Part shown: positions 46,396-55,665 of the stretch, piece after piece
Layout of the letters: each line of letters begins with the position of its first letter
How positions within the stretch are numbered: position 1 is the first letter of the stretch
Assembly (NCBI RefSeq): GCF_947496195.1
Contig: NZ_CANMBY010000001.1
Span: forward strand, 186,001 to 250,000
Direction: 5' to 3'
Source: an uncultured Polaribacter sp.
GTDB lineage: Bacteria; Bacteroidota; Bacteroidia; Flavobacteriales; Flavobacteriaceae
Length of the DNA stretch: 64,000 bases
The notes under the pieces: model-generated
The model's input: the letters and a program-made list of their open reading frames with translations, nothing else
Database searches by the model: none
What the model was told of the DNA's origin: nothing
Position numbers and translations under genes: made by a program

Positions 46396-46891
46396 TCCTC
46401 TTAGTACAATAACACTGTTTTTTTCTTTACTGCTTTTACAAGTATTAATTTTAAATAACATCTTGTTTTTAGGTTTTATTAATCCTTACGTTTACATCGC
46501 TTTTGTTTTTTATTATCCTTTAAAGGAAAATAGAATTCCATTTTTATTTTATTGTTTTTTATTAGGTATTTCTATAGACTTTTTTTCTGATACAGGAGGC
46601 ATACATGCCCTTTCTATAGTTTTCATAGCTTATATTCGATTATTTTTTATTCGTTTATATTTAAAAAAAACAGCTATAGATTACCCATTTTTTAATTTAA
46701 ACTCAGAACCTTTTGGTAAAGTTTTCAATTATGTAGTAACTTTAACAGTTATACATCATTTCATATACTTTTCTTTTGCTAATTTTAGTTTTCAAAATTT
46801 TTCAAACGTATTACTAAACACATTGTTTTCAAGTATTTTTACTTTAATTTTGTTTTTTCTAGGTGCGTACATTTTTAAGAAGAAAAATTAA
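46388..46891 (+). CDS. mreD: Rod-shape protein MreD
   Basis: A 167-residue inner-membrane protein with about five hydrophobic helices, typical for MreD in size and position. It carries an acidic/aromatic loop (ISIDFFSDTGGIHAL), a pattern found in flavobacterial MreD proteins. Sequence identity of the family is low, so the call rests on the mreBCD order and topology. It overlaps mreC and is two bases from mrdA. Confidence 0.88.
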   Translation: MNNPLSTITLFFSLLLLQVLILNNILFLGFINPYVYIAFVFYYPLKENRIPFLFYCFLLGISIDFFSDTGGIHALSIVFIAYIRLFFIRLYLKKTAIDYPFFNLNSEPFGKVFNYVVTLTVIHHFIYFSFANFSFQNFSNVLLNTLFSSIFTLILFFLGAYIFKKKN

Positions 46892-46893
46892 CA

Positions 46894-48783
46894 ATGCAAA
46901 GAAGCTTTTTACTTTATTTTCTAATAACCATAACTGGTTTTATCTTTATTGGTAGACTTTTTCAACTTCAAGTAATTGAAGGAGAAAACTATGACCCAAT
47001 TAGAAATGCTGCAGTAAAAGTAGAATACAACTATCCAGAAAGAGGTTATATTTATGATAGAAATGGTAAATTATTAGTAGCCAATCAACTTTCTTATGAT
47101 GTTATGGTTCAACCTAATCAAGTTAAAGAAATTGATACTCTTGAATTTTGTAAGCTCTTAAAAATTTCTAAAAAAGATTTTAAAAGACGTTTTAAAAAAG
47201 CAGAAAATTACGCTTCTTATTTACCTTCAGTATTTTTAAAACAACTTGCTAAAGAAGATTTTGCTTACTTACAAGAAAAACTACATAAATATCAAGGATT
47301 TTACATTCAGAAAAGAATAATCAGAGATTATCCAATAAATGCAGCAGCAAATGTTTTAGGCTATATTGGCGAAGTAAATGAACAAAAAGCTAGAAATAAC
47401 AATTACTATCAACAAGGAGAATTAGAAGGCAAAGATGGTGTAGAAAGACAATATGAGGATGTTTTAAGAGGTAAAAAAGGGAAAAGATATTTACATAGAA
47501 ATAGATTTAATAGAGTAACAGGGTCCTATAAAAATGGGGCTTATGATACTTTACCAGAAAACGGAAAAGATTTAACATTAACACTAGACATAGAGTTACA
47601 ACAATATGCTCAAAAATTAATGAAAGGCAAAAGAGGTGGCATTGTTGCAATTGAGCCTTCTTCTGGAGAAATTTTAGCTTTAGTTACAGCCCCTTCTTAC
47701 GATCCTAATATGTTAGTTGGTAGAAAAAGATCTCCTAACTCATATAAACTTTTTAAATTAGATAGTATAGAAAAACCAACTTTTGATAGAGGCTTACTTG
47801 CTGCTTATCCTCCAGGTTCTCCATTTAAAATGATGAATGCTCTTATTGGATTGCAAGAAAATGTAATTAACACAAATACTAGTTTTACTTGCTATGGAGG
47901 GTTTAGATATGGAAATAGATCTAATGAATTTATGAAATGCCATTGTGATATTTATGGTAGACCAATTCGATTAAAAACTGCAATTGCTAGATCTTGTAAT
48001 AGCTATTTTTCAAATACCTATAAAAGAATTGTAGAAAATAATAATAAACCCTCAGAAGGTTTAGATAATTGGAATAAACACATATCTAGTTTTGGTCTTG
48101 GAAACTATTTAGGATATGATTTACCAGCAGGAGTTCCTGGCTTAATTCCTGATGGAAAATATTATGATAGTAGACTAAAATATGCTTGGAATGGGTCTTC
48201 TAATATATCAAATGCTATTGGGCAAGGTGAAATTTTAACAACACCAATACAATTGGCTAATTTTACAGCTGCTATTGCAAATAGAGGATTCTTTTATACA
48301 CCTCATATTGTAAAAAGAATTGATGACAGATCTATAGATGACCCTAAATATATTAATCCAAAAAAAACCACAATAGACAAACCACATTTTGAACCTGTAA
48401 TAGAAGCTATGCATGAAGTTTTTAAAACAGGAACAGGAAAATGGAGTCAAGTGAAAGGAATCCCAATTTGCGGAAAAACTGGTACAGCAGAAAATTTTAT
48501 TAGAAAAGAAGGTAAAGTAATTCAATTACAAGATCATTCTATTTTAGTTGCGTTTGCACCAAAAGATAATCCCAAAATTGCCTTAGCTGTTTTTGTAGAA
48601 AATGGAGGTTATGGATCTACAATTGCAGCCCCAATAACAAGCCTTATTGTTGAAAAATATATTAATGGTTTTATTTCAAAAGCCAATAAATATAGAGAGC
48701 AAAATATGTTAAACTTAAGTTTGCAAAATATTTATGATTTGCAGCTAACAAATCCAGAAGAATTTGCGTCAGGAACGAAATAA
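46894..48783 (+). CDS. mrdA: Penicillin-binding protein 2 (elongation transpeptidase)
   Basis: A 629-residue class B PBP for side-wall growth. An N-terminal membrane anchor (about 5-22) leads to the pedestal domain (RGYIYDRNGKLLVANQLSYDVMV) and the transpeptidase with the active-site serine S309 in PPGSPFK, the SCN motif (RSCNSYF) and the K528-T-G-T box (CGKTGTAEN). It works with RodA, encoded next. The last 20 bases overlap the rodA start. Confidence 0.96.
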   Translation: MQRSFLLYFLITITGFIFIGRLFQLQVIEGENYDPIRNAAVKVEYNYPERGYIYDRNGKLLVANQLSYDVMVQPNQVKEIDTLEFCKLLKISKKDFKRRFKKAENYASYLPSVFLKQLAKEDFAYLQEKLHKYQGFYIQKRIIRDYPINAAANVLGYIGEVNEQKARNNNYYQQGELEGKDGVERQYEDVLRGKKGKRYLHRNRFNRVTGSYKNGAYDTLPENGKDLTLTLDIELQQYAQKLMKGKRGGIVAIEPSSGEILALVTAPSYDPNMLVGRKRSPNSYKLFKLDSIEKPTFDRGLLAAYPPGSPFKMMNALIGLQENVINTNTSFTCYGGFRYGNRSNEFMKCHCDIYGRPIRLKTAIARSCNSYFSNTYKRIVENNNKPSEGLDNWNKHISSFGLGNYLGYDLPAGVPGLIPDGKYYDSRLKYAWNGSSNISNAIGQGEILTTPIQLANFTAAIANRGFFYTPHIVKRIDDRSIDDPKYINPKKTTIDKPHFEPVIEAMHEVFKTGTGKWSQVKGIPICGKTGTAENFIRKEGKVIQLQDHSILVAFAPKDNPKIALAVFVENGGYGSTIAAPITSLIVEKYINGFISKANKYREQNMLNLSLQNIYDLQLTNPEEFASGTK

Positions 48784-50044
48784 TATTTTTGCGGGTGTAG
48801 ATTGGATTTTAGTTTTTTTTTACATTGTTTTAGTTGGTTTTGGCTGGTTAAATATCTATGCTGCCATTGTAGAAGAAAACAATTTTGAAATACTAGACTT
48901 TTCTAAAAGATATGGTAAACAACTAATTTGGATTGGCCTATGTATCCCTCTCATAATACTAATACTATTTTTTAATTCTAAATTTTATGAGAAATACGCT
49001 AGTATATTTTATGTAATTTCAATAATTGCATTAGTATTTTTATTTCCTTTTGGTAAAGAAATAAATGGAGCAAAATCTTGGTTTAATTTTGGGTTTATGA
49101 GCCTACAACCATCAGAATTTGTAAAAGCTTGTACAACTTTAGGTATTGCAAAATTAATGAGTGATAGACAATACAATCTAAAATTAGTAAAAAATCAAAT
49201 TAAAGCTTTCATTATTATTTTCTTACCAGCATTACTTATTACTTTACAACCAGATGCTGGATCTGCACTTATATATTTATCTTTCTTTTTTGTCTTAAAC
49301 AGAGAAGGATTAACACTAAACTATATTATTATTGGTGTTACTTGTATTTCTATTTTCTTCTTAACAGTATTATTTGGTGTGAGTAAAATTCTCTTATCAT
49401 TATATGTAATTATAAGTATTATTTTAATCTATTTGATCTATAAAGGAGGAAAAAGATTTTTAAGATTTAACTGGTATAAAATTATCGGTCTATACACTAT
49501 TATAGCATTATTTACTTTTGGAACTGCATACATTTATAATAATGTATTTAAACAACATCATAGAGATCGTTTCGAAGTTCTTTTAGGTCTTAAGGTCGAT
49601 AATAAAAATATTGGCTATAACTCATATCAATCAGAATTTACTATTAGTTCTGGCAGTTACTTTGGAAAAGGTTTTCTAAAGGGAGATTTAACTCAAGGAG
49701 ATTTTGTACCAGAACAAGATACAGACTATATTTTTAGTACTATTGGTGAAGAGTGGGGTTTTGTAGGTACTAGTTTAGTGATAATATTCTTTATGCTATT
49801 ATTATTTAGAATTATATATTTAGCAGAGACTCACACCAATAAATTTGGAAGAATTTACGGTTATGGAGTGGCATCAATATTATTTTTTCATGTAGCAGTT
49901 AATATAGGTATGGTAATTGGTTTACTACCAACTGTCGGTATTCCATTACCTTTTTTTAGTTATGGTGGCTCTTCTTTATGGGGTTTTACTATTCTTCTAT
50001 TTATTTTTATAAGACTTGATGCTCATAAAAACTATGATTTTTAA
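48764..50044 (+). CDS. rodA: Rod-shape glycosyltransferase RodA
   Basis: A 426-residue SEDS-family membrane protein that polymerises lipid II. About ten helices, with the family motifs INGAKSWFNFGFMSLQPSEFVK, TLQPDAGSALIY, and PLPFFSYGGSSLWGF at the end. It lies within the last 20 bases of mrdA and starts with TTG (48764), as no ATG is available before the first helix; homologues in the group I recall begin with a similar MRQ. It is the last gene of the operon, before a terminator. Confidence 0.95.
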   Translation: MRQERNNIFAGVDWILVFFYIVLVGFGWLNIYAAIVEENNFEILDFSKRYGKQLIWIGLCIPLIILILFFNSKFYEKYASIFYVISIIALVFLFPFGKEINGAKSWFNFGFMSLQPSEFVKACTTLGIAKLMSDRQYNLKLVKNQIKAFIIIFLPALLITLQPDAGSALIYLSFFFVLNREGLTLNYIIIGVTCISIFFLTVLFGVSKILLSLYVIISIILIYLIYKGGKRFLRFNWYKIIGLYTIIALFTFGTAYIYNNVFKQHHRDRFEVLLGLKVDNKNIGYNSYQSEFTISSGSYFGKGFLKGDLTQGDFVPEQDTDYIFSTIGEEWGFVGTSLVIIFFMLLLFRIIYLAETHTNKFGRIYGYGVASILFFHVAVNIGMVIGLLPTVGIPLPFFSYGGSSLWGFTILLFIFIRLDAHKNYDF

Positions 50045-50060
50045 AAAAAATTAAACATAA

Positions 50061-50093
50061 AAAAAACTCTGAATTAAAATTCAGAGTTTTTTT
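50061..50093. terminator. Bidirectional terminator between rodA and rpsT
   Basis: AAAAAACTCTGAAT pairs with ATTCAGAGTTTTTT around a short A-rich loop (50075-50078), flanked by A and T tracts. Confidence 0.9.
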
Positions 50094-50112
50094 ACTTTTT
50101 AACTACTTATGA

Positions 50113-50364
50113 TTATAAAGCAGCAACGTGTTTCGTTAATTTAGATTTTAAATTAGCTGCTTTATTATCGTGTATGATATTATTTTTAGCTAATTTATCT
50201 AACATAGAAATAACATTAGGTAATTTACCTTCAGCTTCTTTTTTATCTTCAATAGCACGTAAATCTCTAACAGCATTTCTTGTTGTTTTATGCTGATATT
50301 TATTACGTAACCTCTTTGCTTCGTTACTTCTGATTCTTTTTAATGCTGACTTATGATTTGCCAT
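50113..50364 (-). CDS. rpsT: 30S ribosomal protein S20
   Basis: An 83-residue basic helical protein, with the family opening MANHKSALKRIRSNEAKRLRN, where the Lys/Arg-rich helix binds 16S rRNA. It ends in a Lys/Leu helix. It lies 32 bases downstream of a tRNA gene on the same strand and may be co-transcribed with it. Confidence 0.97.
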   Translation of the reverse strand: MANHKSALKRIRSNEAKRLRNKYQHKTTRNAVRDLRAIEDKKEAEGKLPNVISMLDKLAKNNIIHDNKAANLKSKLTKHVAAL

Positions 50365-50396
50365 TATTCTATTTCTTTATTTTTAATAAAAATTTG

Positions 50397-50468
50397 TAGT
50401 CCGTACGGGAATCGAACCCGTGTTACCAGGATGAAAACCTGGCGTCCTAACCCCTAGACGAACGGACC
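50397..50468 (-). tRNA. tRNA-Glu (TTC)
   Basis: Read on the minus strand, the acceptor arm GGTCCGT pairs with ACGGACT (with one G-U pair), the D arm is CTAGGGGTTAG-like, the anticodon arm is CCAGG-TTTTCAT-CCTGG with anticodon TTC, and the T arm is ACGGG-TTCGATT-CCCGT. It is 72 nt long with no encoded CCA. The anticodon reads GAA and GAG codons. Confidence 0.95.
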
Positions 50469-50553
50469 AAAACAATTAAATAATCTTCAATTGCGGATGC
50501 AAATATACAATGTTTTTAAAAATCTGCAATATTTTTTTAAAAAATTTATTTTT

Positions 50554-52029
50554 TTAATATGCTTTAGCAAAAAGCACCCTTTTGTTTGATGGTTTTCCTG
50601 TTAAAACACATACACCAGATTCCTCTTTAGCATCATTAGGTATACATCTAATGGTTGCTTTTGTATATTCTTTAATTCTATCTTCAGTTTCTTCTGTACC
50701 ATCCCAATGTGCAGAAACAAAGCCTCCTTTTTTTATAGCTTTCTTAAATTCTTTAAAATCGTTAACAATAGAAGTGTTTTGTTTTCTAAAATCAATTGCC
50801 TTTTGAAATAAATTAACTTGGATTTCTTCTAGTAAATTTTCAATAAAGTTTACAGAATCGTCTTGATTAACAATTTGTTTTTCTAAGGTATCTCTTCTTG
50901 CTATTTCTAATGTTCCGTTTTCTAAATCTCTATTTCCAATTGCAATTCTAACAGGAACTCCTTTTAATTCATATTCTGCAAACTTTGCTCCTGGTCTAAA
51001 AGTATCTCTATCATCAAATTTTACAGAAATTCCTTTTCTTCTTAAATCTGATTGAATTGATTTTGCTTTTTCTGAAATTGCATCTAATTGATCTTGTCCT
51101 TTATATATAGGAACAATTACAACTTGAATTGGAGCTAACTTTGGAGGCAATACTAACCCATTGTCATCTGAATGTGTCATAATTAAACCACCTATTAAAC
51201 GCGTAGAAACTCCCCAAGAAGTTGCCCAAACATAATCTTGCTTACCTTCTTTATTGGTAAATTTAACATCAAAAGCTTCAGCAAAATTTTGCCCTAAGAA
51301 ATGGCTTGTCCCAGCTTGTAAAGCTTTTCCATCTTGCATTAAAGCTTCTATTGTATAAGTATCTTCAGCACCTGCAAAACGTTCACTATCAGACTTCACC
51401 CCTTTTACTACTGGCATTGCCATAAAATTTTCTGCAAATTCTGCATAAACCTCTTGCATTTGCTTTGCTTCTGCAATTGCTTCAGTTTTAGTAGCATGTG
51501 CTGTATGACCTTCTTGCCATAAAAATTCTGCAGTTCTTAAAAATAATCTAGTACGCATTTCCCATCTTACAACATTTGCCCATTGATTTATTAGTAATGG
51601 TAAATCTCTGTAAGATTGTATCCATCCTTTATACGTATTCCAAATAATTGCTTCTGATGTTGGCCTTACTACTAACTCCTCTTCTAATTTAGCTTCTGGG
51701 TCTACCCTTAATTTTCCTTCATTATCAGGGTCATTTTGTAAGCGATAATGCGTAACAACTGCGCATTCTTTTGCAAAACCTTCAGCGTTTTTTTCTTCAG
51801 CCTCGAATAAACTTTTTGGAACAAATAAAGGAAAATACGCATTTTGATGACCAGTTTCTTTAAACATCCTATCTAATTCTGCTTGCATTTTTTCCCAAAT
51901 AGCAAAACCATAAGGTTTTATAACCATACAACCTCTAACAGCAGAATTTTCAGCTAAATCAGCTTTTACTACTAATTCGTTATACCACTTTGAATAATCT
52001 TCTGATCTTTTCGTTAACTTCTTGCTCAT
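50554..52029 (-). CDS. proS: Prolyl-tRNA synthetase (short, archaeal/eukaryotic type)
   Basis: A 491-residue class II synthetase that charges tRNA-Pro. It starts with [20 protein letters not shown], motif 1 near [16 protein letters not shown], motif 2 near [21 protein letters not shown] and motif 3 near [14 protein letters not shown]. It has no editing domain inserted between motifs 2 and 3, as in the short type that Bacteroidetes use. The C-terminal zinc-like region has CIPND and CVLTGK. The start at 52029 follows a clear promoter. Confidence 0.96.
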   Translation of the reverse strand: MSKKLTKRSEDYSKWYNELVVKADLAENSAVRGCMVIKPYGFAIWEKMQAELDRMFKETGHQNAYFPLFVPKSLFEAEEKNAEGFAKECAVVTHYRLQNDPDNEGKLRVDPEAKLEEELVVRPTSEAIIWNTYKGWIQSYRDLPLLINQWANVVRWEMRTRLFLRTAEFLWQEGHTAHATKTEAIAEAKQMQEVYAEFAENFMAMPVVKGVKSDSERFAGAEDTYTIEALMQDGKALQAGTSHFLGQNFAEAFDVKFTNKEGKQDYVWATSWGVSTRLIGGLIMTHSDDNGLVLPPKLAPIQVVIVPIYKGQDQLDAISEKAKSIQSDLRRKGISVKFDDRDTFRPGAKFAEYELKGVPVRIAIGNRDLENGTLEIARRDTLEKQIVNQDDSVNFIENLLEEIQVNLFQKAIDFRKQNTSIVNDFKEFKKAIKKGGFVSAHWDGTEETEDRIKEYTKATIRCIPNDAKEESGVCVLTGKPSNKRVLFAKAY

Positions 52030-52108
52030 AAATATATTTTTGGCACAAATGTTGATTATTATTAAATGAAATTCTTGTTAAATTATTTCAAATTTTTAAA
52101 ATCGGGTA

Positions 52109-52141
52109 CAAAATTAGTATAATTTAGTGTTTTGGATGCAA
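52109..52141 (-). promoter_or_regulatory. proS promoter
   Basis: TTG (52141-52139), 22 bases, TAATTTTG (52116-52109) on the minus strand: exact elements with good spacing. It leaves a leader of about 75 bases. Confidence 0.6.
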
Positions 52142-52178
52142 AATTATTAGATTATGTGCCATATAAAATAATATCATT

Positions 52179-53252
52179 ATGAAATTACATTATAAATCTT
52201 CGAAAATTTACAATTTTTTAATCTTATTAATAGCTTCTATTTTGTTGGTTTCTTGTGGATCTTATCAAAATGTTTCTAATAATGATGGTATTTATGATGA
52301 TACAACATTTACTAAAAAAGAAAGACCAGTAGTTGTTTTAGAAAAAAAGGAATATCAAGAATATGAAGATAATTATTTTACTAAAGAGTTAGATAGACTA
52401 AACACTATTGATGACAATGAAATATTTGTTGATGTTAATTCTTACAACTCTGGAGGAGATAATGTTAATGATGATGAATTTTATAATGAAAATAGTCCTT
52501 GGGGATATGAAAACAATGATGTAGTTGTTAATGTTAATTTAGTTGATCCTTTTTGGGGTGGTAATGGTTTTGGATGGGGATGGAATAATCCTTGGGCATT
52601 TAACAATTGGAACTACTGGGGATGGAATGATCCTTTTTGGGGTGGTGGACCTTTTTGGAGAAATCGTTTTTGGGGAGGTAATAGATTTTGGGCTTATAAT
52701 CCATACTGGAATCCTTATCAAAATAACTGGGCTTGGGGTGGAGCTTTTTGGGGAGGAAGTCCTTATTGGAATAATTGGGGTTGGAATAATAGGTATTATA
52801 GAAACCAAAGATATGGAGCAAGGGTTACCAATAATAGATTTGGTAGAAGAACAACATCAAATGGAAGATATAGTGTAACAAGTAGAAGAAATAACTCGTT
52901 TAATTCTAACTCAAGAGTAAGAAGAAATACAAATTCAAATTACTCGAGAAGAAGCTCTTCAAATATTCGAAGAAGTACGTCTACTAATAGAAGAAATTCT
53001 TCAACAATTAGAAGAAGTTCTCAAAGAAGGGGTTCATCTACGATTAGAAGAGGTAGTTCTTCTAGAGGTAATAATAGAACTATTAATAGATCTTCATCTA
53101 GAGGAAGTAGTTCAAGAGGTTATACTCCTTCAAGAAGATCATCAACATCTAGAGCAACAAGTACAAGAAGTTCTTCAAGTAGAAGCTCAAGCAGCAGAAA
53201 TTCTAGCAGAGGATCAAGCAGAAGTTCTAGTAGATCTAAAAGAGGTAATTAA
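52179..53252 (+). CDS. Low-complexity lipoprotein (Trp/Gly/Asn-rich, then Ser/Arg-rich)
   Basis: A 357-residue lipoprotein (lipobox LVSC, C26). The first 100 residues are acidic and Asn-rich. Residues about 120-205 are dominated by Trp, Gly, Asn, Phe and Tyr (FWGGNGFGWGWNNPWAF is typical). The last 140 residues are almost only Ser, Arg, Asn and Thr. No family is recognised. The mix of aromatic-glycine and Ser-Arg tracts suggests a disordered, perhaps surface or adhesive, structural role, which is inference. A TGGCAC site with a TTGA partner lies upstream at 52041. Confidence 0.7.
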   Translation: MKLHYKSSKIYNFLILLIASILLVSCGSYQNVSNNDGIYDDTTFTKKERPVVVLEKKEYQEYEDNYFTKELDRLNTIDDNEIFVDVNSYNSGGDNVNDDEFYNENSPWGYENNDVVVNVNLVDPFWGGNGFGWGWNNPWAFNNWNYWGWNDPFWGGGPFWRNRFWGGNRFWAYNPYWNPYQNNWAWGGAFWGGSPYWNNWGWNNRYYRNQRYGARVTNNRFGRRTTSNGRYSVTSRRNNSFNSNSRVRRNTNSNYSRRSSSNIRRSTSTNRRNSSTIRRSSQRRGSSTIRRGSSSRGNNRTINRSSSRGSSSRGYTPSRRSSTSRATSTRSSSSRSSSSRNSSRGSSRSSSRSKRGN

Positions 53253-53268
53253 AAAAATCCAAAAAAAA

Positions 53269-54648
53269 ATGAAAAAAATTATTACAACAGCGATATTTTT
53301 CGCAGTAACCTCCTTGTCTTTTAGTCAAGCCTTGGGTTATGAAGATTTAGGAATTTTATTTTCTCAAAATGATAATAATGGTACTGCAAGATTTACAGCT
53401 ATGGGAGGTGCATTCGGAGCTTTAGGTGGAGATATTTCATCTATTAATATAAATCCAGCTGGTTTATCAGTATTTAATAATAGTGTTTTTTCTGGAACAT
53501 TTAATTCTAGAAATTCAACAATAAATACCACTTATTATGGGAACACTTTAGGTACACAAGACGAATTTATTAATATTTCTCAAGCTGGTGCTGCTTTAGT
53601 TTTTGATACTAATTATTCAAATGAATGGACAAAGTTTGCACTTGGTTTTAATTATAGAATGACCAAGGATTTTAATGATAGTTTTTCTGCACAAGGAAAT
53701 AGTGGTATAGCTACTTTTACAAACTTTCCTTTAGATACAAATACGCCAGCACTAGAATATAATATTGCAGATGAGCAACGTTTTTTTAATAACTATAGAG
53801 GTGATCTAACAGAGTTAAATATTGGTTTGTCTGCTGTACATCAAAATAAACTTCATTTAGGTGTAGCTATTAATTTTTATGATTTAAATTTTAGTCAACA
53901 ATCTACACTAAGTGAATTTAATAGTGATACAAATGGTAATGAATTAGATGCATTCTTGTATCAAGAAAGTTTTATTACAGGTACTGGTTTTTCTGCTAAC
54001 CTTGGTTTTATTTATAAATTACATAAAAATTTTAGATTTGGTTTATCATACCAAACACCAACATGGTTTACAGAAGTAATTGATGAAAATAACATTTTAG
54101 ATAATGATGGTTTTAATGGTGATACAGAAATTTATGTAAGTAATGACAATGTTATTTATGACAACACAGTTAATGGTTTTCCTTCACAAATCTTTGATTT
54201 TAGATTAAGAACACCAAGTAAATTAACAGCCAGTGCTGCATTAATTGTTGGAAAATTTGGACTTTTTAGTGTAGATTATTCAAATAGAAATTTTCAAAAT
54301 ATGCGCTTATCAAGAGGTAATTTTAATCAAGAAAATCAATCTTTTCAAGATAATTACAGAAACACCCACAACTTTAATGTTGGTACAGAGTGGAGATTTA
54401 ATAGATTTAGTCTAAGAGGTGGTTATAGGTTTGAACAAAACCCAACTAAACAAGCCTTAGATTCAGATAATTTAGAAGGATATTCTTTAGGTGGTGGTTA
54501 CAATTTTGGTAATTTTAGATTAGATTTCTCTTTTACAGACAATAACAGAACTTCTGCTTATAATTTTTATTCAGGATTTAATGTTAATGCAGCAGAGTTA
54601 TCACAAAACAATAAAGTATTTACAGGTACAGTTACAATAAACCTATAA
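53269..54648 (+). CDS. Outer-membrane transport barrel, OMPP1/FadL-like
   Basis: A 459-residue barrel with a signal peptide (ending SFSQ). The conserved opening ALGYEDLGILFSQ and the segment ARFTAMGGAFGALGGDISSININPAGLS are characteristic of the Bacteroidetes OMPP1/FadL/TodX family, which in FadL takes hydrophobic molecules across the outer membrane. The rest has the alternating pattern of a 14-strand barrel and ends YSGFNVNAAELSQNNKVFTGTVTINL. The substrate is unknown. It follows the low-complexity lipoprotein by 16 bases and is closed by a terminator. Confidence 0.85.
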   Translation: MKKIITTAIFFAVTSLSFSQALGYEDLGILFSQNDNNGTARFTAMGGAFGALGGDISSININPAGLSVFNNSVFSGTFNSRNSTINTTYYGNTLGTQDEFINISQAGAALVFDTNYSNEWTKFALGFNYRMTKDFNDSFSAQGNSGIATFTNFPLDTNTPALEYNIADEQRFFNNYRGDLTELNIGLSAVHQNKLHLGVAINFYDLNFSQQSTLSEFNSDTNGNELDAFLYQESFITGTGFSANLGFIYKLHKNFRFGLSYQTPTWFTEVIDENNILDNDGFNGDTEIYVSNDNVIYDNTVNGFPSQIFDFRLRTPSKLTASAALIVGKFGLFSVDYSNRNFQNMRLSRGNFNQENQSFQDNYRNTHNFNVGTEWRFNRFSLRGGYRFEQNPTKQALDSDNLEGYSLGGGYNFGNFRLDFSFTDNNRTSAYNFYSGFNVNAAELSQNNKVFTGTVTINL

Positions 54649-54669
54649 TTATATAAACACATAAATTTT

Positions 54670-54705
54670 AAGACTTTGTATAGAAAACATACAAAGTCTT
54701 TTTTA
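54670..54705 (+). terminator. Terminator after the OMPP1-like gene
   Basis: AAGACTTTGTAT (54670-54681) pairs with ATACAAAGTCTT (54689-54700), followed by T to 54705. Confidence 0.88.
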
Positions 54706-54734
54706 TTGTAATCATTTTTTTTACCGTAATTTTG
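54706..54734 (+). promoter_or_regulatory. nfu promoter
   Basis: TTG (54706-54708), 18 bases, TAATTTTG (54727-54734): exact elements. The start near 54740 favours the ATG at 54753 over the upstream TTG at 54732. Confidence 0.6.
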
Positions 54735-54752
54735 CAACTTAGTTTAAAGATT

Positions 54753-55661
54753 ATGCAAGAGGTAAACATTACAATACAAGAAACTACAAACAATACTATT
54801 TTAAAGTTTAATAGTAACAAGATATTAATTAATGGTGGCAGCTATGAATTTTCAAATATTGACGAGGCAAAAAATTCACCATTAGCACAGCAATTATTTT
54901 ATTTACCATTTGTTAAAAAGGTATTTATTACAGCAAATTTTATTGCAATACAAAGGTTTGATATTGTTGAGTGGATAGATGTTCAAGAAGAAGTAAGGGA
55001 ACAAATTGAAGCTTATATTTCTGATGGAAATAAAATTGTAAACGAAGAGACATCAACACAAAAAAAAGAAGCCATAGAAGTTTATGCAGAGGTTACTCCA
55101 AATCCTGCAGTAATGAAATTTGGTACGAACAAGAAGCTAACAGAAATTGATGTTGAATATAAAAACATTGAAGAAGCAAGTAAATCATCTCCTTTAGCAC
55201 AAGCTATTTTTAATTTTCCGTTTGTAAAAGAAGTTTTTATCTCTGATAATTATATTTCTGTTACCAAATATGATATGATAGAGTGGAATGAAGTTTTTGC
55301 AGAAGTTAGGTCTTTTATTCGCGAATATCTTGTTGAGGGTAAAACCATTATAAAAGAATTACCTAAAGTATCTGAAACTTCAGAAACATCAACTGCTCCT
55401 AAAATTGAAGTAAAACTAGAGGGAATTTCAGCTCAAATTGCAGACATTTTAGATGAATACATAAAACCTGCTGTTGCTGGAGATGGAGGAAATATTGCCT
55501 TTAATTCTTATGATGAAAACAACAAAGTTGTAAGTGTTATTTTACAAGGAGCTTGTAGTGGATGCCCATCTTCTACTGCTACATTAAAAAACGGAATTGA
55601 AACTCTTTTAAAAGAAATGTTACCAAATCAAATTAATGAAGTGGTAGCTTTAAACGGATAA
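54753..55661 (+). CDS. Nfu-type iron-sulfur scaffold with two N-terminal domains
   Basis: A 302-residue protein counted from ATG 54753. Two related N-domain copies are visible (about 1-88 and 103-200; each has a SPLAQ-FPFVK motif with ANFIAIQRFDIVEWIDV or DNYISVTKYDMIEWNEV), then the C-terminal NifU domain (about 222-300) with the CxxC at C268 and C271 (GACSGCPSS) that holds a bridged [4Fe-4S] cluster. It should supply clusters to apoproteins. Its neighbour ubiE starts 4 bases on, so the two form an operon. Confidence 0.92.
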   Translation: MQEVNITIQETTNNTILKFNSNKILINGGSYEFSNIDEAKNSPLAQQLFYLPFVKKVFITANFIAIQRFDIVEWIDVQEEVREQIEAYISDGNKIVNEETSTQKKEAIEVYAEVTPNPAVMKFGTNKKLTEIDVEYKNIEEASKSSPLAQAIFNFPFVKEVFISDNYISVTKYDMIEWNEVFAEVRSFIREYLVEGKTIIKELPKVSETSETSTAPKIEVKLEGISAQIADILDEYIKPAVAGDGGNIAFNSYDENNKVVSVILQGACSGCPSSTATLKNGIETLLKEMLPNQINEVVALNG

Positions 55662-55665
55662 TTAA

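Noticed and set aside
52150..52165. TGGCAC on the minus strand upstream of proS, considered as a sigma-54 site
   Set aside because: No TTGC-like -12 partner lies at the right distance, and a good TAnnTTTG promoter already explains proS.
52539..52878. Alternative-frame ORFs inside the low-complexity lipoprotein
   Set aside because: They come from the repeated Gly/Trp codons read in other frames and strand; no signal of their own.
52885..53250. Ser/Arg-coding tract considered as a DNA tandem repeat or CRISPR-like array
   Set aside because: The units are degenerate AGA/TCT-type codons with no fixed period or spacer, and they are in frame with the lipoprotein.
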